DNA of 64,000 nt from Garcia nutans (lineage: Eukaryota; Streptophyta; Magnoliopsida; Malpighiales; Euphorbiaceae). Numbering within the stretch: position 1 is the stretch's first letter; each line of letters begins with the position of its first letter. Below are positions 58,179-64,000 of the stretch, piece after piece. The notes below the pieces were generated by a model. That model saw only the letters and a list, made by a program, of their open reading frames with translations. It did not search any database and was not told the DNA's origin. The stretch lies in contig CANTUV010000037.1 in the NCBI GenBank assembly GCA_947685225.1, forward strand, positions 32,073,001 to 32,137,000, in the 5' to 3' direction. The position numbers were made by a program, and so were the translations under genes.

Positions 58179-60399
58179 TGTAGACCCTTAATTTTTGACC
58201 CAATCCGATCCAGTATGCTTTATTTAGTCCAAAATGATTTTTGTTGTCTAATTGGTCCAAAATAATTTTAATTAAATAATTTTTCCTTTATTATCTAATT
58301 TTTATTAATAAAAAATAAAAATAAACAAATAAAAATAAAAATCGGAGTCGGAGTCGGAGTCGGAAAAAAAATCGGCAGCGAAAAGTGGTCGCGCGGGCCC
58401 GTCAGCTCACCGGCAGGCCTGTGGGCGTTTCGCCCGCAGGAAATTCCCGTGGGCAAAATAACTTTTTTATTTCGCCCGCAGGAATTTCCTGCGGGCGAAA
58501 TATTCTCCCGCAGGAATTTCCTGCGGGCTGGCAGGCCCCACGCCCAGCCAACGGGCCCGGTTGCCGTAGTTTTCGCCAGCGTAAAATTTTTCAGCGCAAT
58601 TTTTTTTTAAACCTAATCCAATTAGGTTTTAATTTCTTTTTTTATTATTATTACTTGCCGTGTGTAATTAGGAATAAACAACCTAAAATAATTATAAATA
58701 AGGACCAATAGAACCAAATCAAGGAAGGAAAAAAAAGGTGGCCAAGAGAGAGGAAATCCAAAGGGAGTTTGGAAAGTTTAAAACCAAATTAAGGAATGAA
58801 AAGAAGAAATTCAATTTAAATCTTTTCTGGACAGCAACATCATGAAAAAAGGGATTCCAAAGGCAAAAAAGGCTTGTCTTTGGAGTTAGTTCATCCAAGA
58901 AGAAGCAATTTTGGAGCAACTTACAAAAGAAGATATGAAATTCTAAATTCTATTTTTTTTACACAGTAGCTAAAATTAGGATTTTTTGTGTTTTTCAAAA
59001 GTTAAAATCTTAGAACTTTAATTTAGTTTTCCAAAGTTAAAACACTAAAACGTGACCTTATTTTCTAAAAAGACTTAAAATTGTTATTTTTTCTTCTTAA
59101 AGACCTTAAAACACTAATTGAACATATTCTTCAACAAAACCAAAATCAAATTCTGTATCTTGTAAGATTTTAAAGTAGGTTCTATTTTATTCAAAAGCCT
59201 TAAAAAACATCTTTTCTACTTATAAAAACTTCATCCTTTTGTTTAAGTTCATAAAATTTCATAAAATATCAAATTGATTTTTAAAACCCTAAAAATTCTT
59301 CATTACCCGAGACCCAAATTTCAAAACCCTAAAATCCAAAATTTAACTTTTAAACCTAAAATAATGAACCCTAATCCTTTTAAAACCTTAAACCCTAATT
59401 TTTATGAACCCTAATTCTTTTAAAACATTAAAAAACATGAAAACCCAAAAATTGCACAGTAGCTTAAAATTCAATAATCACAAATCACAAATTAAAGTAT
59501 TTTAAGGTATTTAAAACCCTAGTTTCATGATTTCATCATTCAAACCATAATTTGTTTAATCAAAGAGTCTTACCAACCTTTTAAAACATAAAACCCTAAT
59601 CTATTTTAATTCCATAAAAAGTCACAGTAGCTATAATTGAACTTTTATTTGCTTTATTCAATTCCATATTTACTTATACCTTGATTTATCTCTTATGCTT
59701 TAATCTATTTAATTTCAATACTTGATTTATTTAATTTATCATGGATGGATGTTTATTTTATTGATATTTAAATACTTTTGATGAATGATTTATTTATGGA
59801 TGATTATTTACTTTTATCAATTAATTTAGATTTCCAAAAGTTGTAAGAGGTATGTTTCCACTTGGTGGGTACCTCATTAGTTAAACATCATGTAATTTAA
59901 TTTGCTTTTCTATTTTAGAACCTATGTAAAGGGCATATTTCTACTTTTTGGTGGGTGTCCTATCTAGGCATGAGATGTAAGGACATGTTTCCATCCTTGG
60001 ATGGGTGTCCATTTATTTGTTTTGTTTGGACATTGCTTTGATTTTAATATATTGATGTTTTCTTTTAATTATTGTGTGTAATATGGATAATGTTATTATA
60101 CTTAAGAATTTTATAATATTAAGACCTGTAAAGGAGGCCGGTTCCAATGAACCGGGCGTTGTGGGGGTGCTGGGCCATTTCTCACCTTCCCCACACGTAC
60201 CCAACTTTCTGAACCCATTAGGGGGTTGGGGATTCCTAAGGAATCGAGTCATCCATCCCTTTCTTTTTCCCGGCCCGTCCGGGTGGCGACTCCATTTTCT
60301 CCGGACTTAGGTCCGTGTTCTCTAAGGCCTTGAGCCTAAACAGTGCCGAAGTCGCAAGAACCATTCCACCGGGAGTGGGGGCAAAAATCCCCGCTCACA
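58179..60399 (+). repeat. Ogre-like 5' LTR (2221 bp)
   Basis: The LTR starts TGTAGACCCTTAATTTTTGA and ends CCGCTCACA one base before the PBS. It holds (GGAGTC)n at 58344-58362, a GC-rich palindrome island at 58390-58560 and a TATAAATA word at 58693. From 59000 to 59640 it is rich in AAACCCTAA-like words. The part near the end is GC-rich (60125-60399). The second LTR is outside the window. Confidence 0.85.
58423..58527. repeat. GC-rich palindromes in the Ogre-like LTR
   Basis: A perfect 35-nt palindrome spans 58468-58502, with arms TATTTCGCCCGCAGGAA and its complement around one central T. A second perfect one of 21 nt is at 58507-58527 (CCCGCAGGAA, T, TTCCTGCGGG). A GGGCG-TTT-CGCCC hairpin is at 58423-58435. 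They form one island about 170 bp upstream of a TATA-like word, in an LTR that is otherwise AT-rich. Confidence 0.93.
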
Positions 60400-60400
60400 G

Positions 60401-60418
60401 TGGCGACTCCACTGGGGA
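60401..60418 (+). promoter_or_regulatory. Primer-binding site of the Ogre-like element (tRNA-Arg type)
   Basis: TGGCGACTCCACTGGGGA lies one base after the LTR end. This sequence is the tRNA-Arg PBS known from Ogre elements. Confidence 0.92.
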
Positions 60419-61586
60419 TAAGAGAAGTTGATTCCGTTGGTCTTTATATTATTCTTTTCTTTCTTATAATGATATTATCCATTGCATCATATTAGATTAC
60501 ATTGTGTGCGTGAGTTAGGACGCTCGTGTTACCCGTGTTGTGTTATGTAAGGGATACCATACTTTCACTCAAGGTATGGAGATCAAGCATGGCATAACCA
60601 CTCATAGCCTCGTACCGTTTGGTATATACTTGCTATGGGAACCTAAGCCTTTCTACCCAAAGACTAAAGCTCATGTAATTGGCCTAGTTACTTTCCTTAG
60701 GTTTTACCCTAAATGCATGTTGTTTGACTATGGTTAGTTTATCTTAGTCTAAATCATGGCTTATTTGGTTTGTTCTTTTTTCTAATATGACCTAAGTATA
60801 TTGTAAGCTCAAAATAAACTTTTCTCTAAAATCCAAAAGACCAAAACTATTTTTCAAAACTTTTTAAGATGGTCTTTGGACATAAGACTTTTCTAAAAAT
60901 AAATCAAAAATCCTTTGGCTCATGGCCCAAATACTAAGCCCAAAATCCATTTTTCTAAAATCTTTTACAATGGGCTTAGAAACAAAACTATTTTCACCCA
61001 ACCTTTTCTTATAAAAAGCTTGCAAAAATATTTAGGTCAATTATAAAATACCAAAAATCAATTGTGGGTCTAGTTTACACTAAGAATAAATTAACAATGG
61101 GCTTGTTTTTGGCATGAACCACTAGTAACCTCTTTTCAAGTGAGAAATCTATTTATAATAAGCCTCTTAATTTTGTTTTAATCCAATATAGCATAAAAGC
61201 TACTTTAGTTGGTTGAATGGATTAAAACCTAATTAATGGGAATTATCATGGATTGATTTCCATTTTCGAAAATATAACTATTGGTTGAAACGTCCGAGGG
61301 AATTATTCGAAAGCAAGGTACCCCATGTTGGTATTTTGTTAACCATATACCTAGGAAAAGAGACTCGCCACTCGTGTGTGGATGTTATAAGGTTGGAAGG
61401 AACATCCTATTTATCCTTATTTGTTGTTGGTGCATACATGCATACATGCATACATTTGCATCTCATCTCATTGATCCTCTATGGCTCACAGCCCTGGATT
61501 ATGATAGTTCTAAAGCTTATAACAATCCAACCTACGCCGGAGATGAAGCATCTAGCAACGACTCAATCACTTGCTCACCAAAAATA
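60419..61586 (+). other. Leader of the Ogre-like element
   Basis: This 1.2-kb stretch between PBS and gag has no recognisable domain. It contains a (CATA)/(CATG) run at 61433-61456. A frame open from 61281 runs into gag but lacks conserved features upstream of ATG 61587. Confidence 0.6.
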
Positions 61587-62984
61587 ATGGAGCCCGAACA
61601 AATTCAAAGGATAGTGGATGAGGCCCTCAATGCCAAGATGGAAGAAATCAAAGAGGCCCTAGCTGAGATCATGAAGAACCAATTGACTGCAATCTTAGAA
61701 AACCATGCCGAGGCATCTGCTAGCACTAAGAAACCAAAGGACAAAGGGAAGACTAAAATTAATGAAGTAGCTTTTGATGATGAAAAGGTGGTCATTGATG
61801 ATGATGATGATTAGGATCAATACTACCAAGACGTTCAAGAAAAGAAGAAAGAACCGAAGGCTGTCGAGAAGGCAACTATTAAAAAGACCGAGACATCTAA
61901 TGTTGAAAAGATGATTGCTGATTTAGAAAAGAAATTTGAGAAGAAGCTGAAAACCGAAGAGATGTCCGAAGTTGACAAGTTATTTGAACAAGATGAAGAG
62001 GTCCCTTATAAATTCAAGATGCCTTCCTTTGCTAAGTACAATGGCACCGAAAATCCTCATCTTCATGTGAAGCAGTATATCACTGCCATGCAATCTGCCC
62101 GAGCTACTAAGGCTCAAACCCTAAGGTACTTTATGCTCTCATTGGACCCTGTTGTCCAAAATTGGTTCAATACCTTGGATGATGGAACACAAAAAAGTTG
62201 GGATCTACTTTACAAAGCCTTCATCCAACAATATGGATATAATGTTGAGTTAGAAGTTACCTTAATGGAAGTGGAGTCCATTAGGCAAAGGTCAAATGAG
62301 AATTTTGTCGATTATGTGAAGAGATGGAGAAACAAGGCCGCTTTGCTCAAGAAAAGGCCCGATGAATCTGATCAAATAAGGATGATCGTAAGAGGTGTCT
62401 TGCCCAATCTCCGTGAAAGGATGTCTCACACTCTTATAAGGGATTTCAAAGATCTTCTCCAAGCCGGTCTGCAAATTGAAGAGTGGGATAGAGAGAAGAA
62501 TCGCTTTTCAATAAAGTGGAATGAAAAAGAGAATTACCAGTCCGGAAATCAAAGCACGCAAAAAGAAGTTGATGTTAATATAACCGGTCAAGGGAATAAA
62601 AGACAATTCTTAGAATTGGAGAAACCTCTATCTTGGATTTTTAGCAAGCTGCAAAAGAAAGGGTTGTTACAACCATTAGCTCCTCGACCTTTACATAATC
62701 CATTGCCACCAAACTTCAATGCCGAGGCCTTCTGTCAATTTCATCAAATGCGAGGGCATGAAACAAATAAATGTGCCCGCCTAAGGCATGAGATCTAAGA
62801 TTTAATCGACAGTGGTAAGCTACCCGAGCCGGATAAGCCCAATACTAAGAACAACCCTTTGCCTAAGTTTGGAAGAGTACCTCCACCGGCAACCTTCATG
62901 GTGGGAAAAGGATTGGAAGAAGATTTTGTTTTATCATCCTTTCAAGATGGGGATATTGAAGATATGAAAGAAAAAGAAGCTTAA
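61587..62984 (+). pseudogene. Ogre/Tat-like gag (two in-frame stops)
   Basis: I chose ATG 61587 (MEPEQIQRIVDEA) because the downstream Lys/Glu-rich coiled-coil head belongs to gag. TAG at 61812-61814 follows VIDDDDD, after which the same frame continues. The capsid part (about 62010-62500) has FKMPSFAKYNGTENPHLHVKQ (in part), WFNTLDDGTQKSWDLLYKAF and FVDYVKRWRNKAA, matching Tat/Ogre gags. A zinc knuckle FCQFHQMRGHETNKC is at about 62730. TAA at 62796 stands where this family has Gln before DLID, a C-to-T change. The frame ends at 62984 with the acidic tail DIEDMKEKEA. Two single-base stops suggest recent decay. Confidence 0.85.
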
Positions 62985-64000
62985 ACTCAACAAACTTTTC
63001 TTAGCTTGAATATTGCTTTTCAATCTTACTTTCTTTAATATTTTGGAACTATTGTGTTTTTCAAATTTAAATTTGTTTGAATAAATTATTTTTATCTTAA
63101 ATTTTTATTGGTCTTTGTTCATTTTGGTGCTCAACCAATGAGGAATTTAGCTTGATTAATGTGTCTAGGCATCATGACTCGAATGACTTTACTAGATGAG
63201 GGAATTGCTCTATAGCATTGAGTTGTGTGTGCTTACTTGGAGAGGGCTCTTGCATAATTATCTTTCTCTAGGTCTTAGTCAGTCTTAGAACATTGCTTTG
63301 ACAAACTTTCAAGGCAAAATTGAACTCTGCTTATTTAAGGGAGAGATGATCTAGGCATTGTTTAATTAGCCAACAACTAGTATCCACCCAATTAAATATT
63401 AATCCCTAGTTGTCCCTTTGAGCCTTCATAAAATTTTAGCTTTCTTTTTATTGGCATATAACCTCAACAACCTACCTTGAGCTGTTGTGATACTTTTGAC
63501 AAGTCTTATGATCACAAAGGTGAAAAGGCAAGAAGATCAAAGAAAGAAATGAATAGTCAAGACTACGAAGATAGTTGAAGTTCTCAAGACCATAAGGATA
63601 GTTGATGTTCTCAAAACCTTAAGGGTAGTTGAAGTTCCCTTAATGTCTCCAATATATCAAAACAACATCATCATTAGAGTAACAAATGATTTATCCCTGC
63701 TAAAGATGATTTATGTTACTCCATTCATCCATTATTGGAAGCCTAAGCTAGTACAAACGAGACAACTCTTTTAGAGCTAGAACAAAAAAAACAAAAAGAA
63801 AACAAAAAGAAAACAAAAAAAGCAAAAGAAAAGAAAAAGAAAAAAAAACCCAAAATGGTTCAAAAAGCCAACTGAGTTCTCTTTTACCTAAGCAGCAAAA
63901 GGCTTCCATTTGGACAGTTTGACTTGAATTAGTCCAACCCAACCAAGGATTCAATCAAAATCAGAGGAAAAGGAGAAAGACCATCCAATTCTTGAAAGTT
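62985..64000. other. Post-gag region, non-coding to window end
   Basis: No frame longer than about 70 residues is seen and no protease or RT motif occurs. A purine-rich run of A with G interruptions is at 63781-63850, and direct repeats of GTTGAAGTT/GTTGATGTT words lie near 63570-63630. In Ogre elements a spliced spacer can follow gag-protease, so absence of RT here does not prove that the element lacks pol. Confidence 0.55.

Larger units (their letters stand above)
58179..64000 (+). mobile_element. Ogre/Tat-like Ty3/Gypsy element, 5' part
   Basis: The order LTR (58179-60399), tRNA-Arg-type PBS, long leader and a gag with a Tat/Ogre-type zinc knuckle defines the lineage. No protease, RT or integrase is seen up to the window end, about 1 kb beyond gag. 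The element is therefore either gag-only or has its pol beyond 64000; the window cannot decide. Confidence 0.82.

Noticed and set aside
58385..58711. 108-residue frame in the Ogre-like LTR
   Set aside because: It runs through the palindrome island and lies upstream of the TATA-like word. There is no family resemblance.

Overview
The window is plant nuclear DNA, most likely from a eudicot. It is AT-rich, shows no convincing intact host gene, and is filled with nested transposable elements. Lineage calls rest on protein motifs, primer-binding sites (PBS), polypurine tracts (PPT) and LTR ends read by eye; no database search was possible. I found no defence system, gene cluster or other new cellular system. 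The notable biology is how the elements are nested and a recurring GC-rich inverted-repeat motif in their LTRs. LAYOUT. (1) 1-10529, minus strand: element C, a decayed Ty3/Gypsy chromovirus (Tekay/Del-like), with a window-truncated 3' LTR, PPT, chromodomain, integrase, RNase H, RT, protease, gag, tRNA-iMet-type PBS and full 5' LTR. Its gag is split by a solo LTR (5790-7575) of an Athila-like family with a perfect TAGGT target duplication. (2) 10530-11276: LTR fragment of a second chromovirus family (D'). (3) 11277-13845: AT-rich DNA without recognisable coding capacity. (4) 13846-18233, resuming at 50699-50771: element D, minus strand, related to D', keeping only gag and the edge of protease between LTRs. 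(5) 18234-50698: a 32.5-kb block inserted into the 5' LTR of D. Its shell is element B, which has a 2.6-kb LTR, an iMet PBS, 3.1 kb of internal DNA without gag or pol, and a PPT. Inside B sits an array of Athila-like elements (A): LTR1, internal 1, LTR2, internal 2, LTR3, then a third internal region cut off within gag and fused, through about 10 bp of filler, to the last 1958 bp of B's 3' LTR. (6) 50772-53117: two unrelated LINE fragments, an endonuclease part (minus) and an RNase H part (plus). (7) 53255-58178: a CACTA (En/Spm) transposon with one terminus, about 540 bp of subterminal repeats and a TNP2-type transposase gene carrying one nonsense and one frameshift. (8) 58179-64000: the 5' part of an Ogre/Tat-like element with LTR, tRNA-Arg-type PBS and a gag with two stops; it appears to interrupt the CACTA element. 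HOW THE PARTS RELATE. The nesting order can be read directly: D was hit by B, and B carries A; C landed in D' and was then hit by an Athila-like element that was reduced to a solo LTR. The LTRs of A differ at only about a dozen of 1719 positions and those of B at about 1%, so this nest is recent. A copy 2 keeps gag-pol open except for one stop codon. B has near-identical LTRs yet encodes nothing recognisable, so it probably moved with proteins supplied in trans. The LTRs of A, the solo LTR, B and C all carry arrays of short inverted repeats with the core GACACG/CGTGTC, in A placed just upstream of a TATA box. The Ogre-like LTR has an analogous GC-rich palindrome island. In B the array appears to have been captured from an Athila-like LTR.
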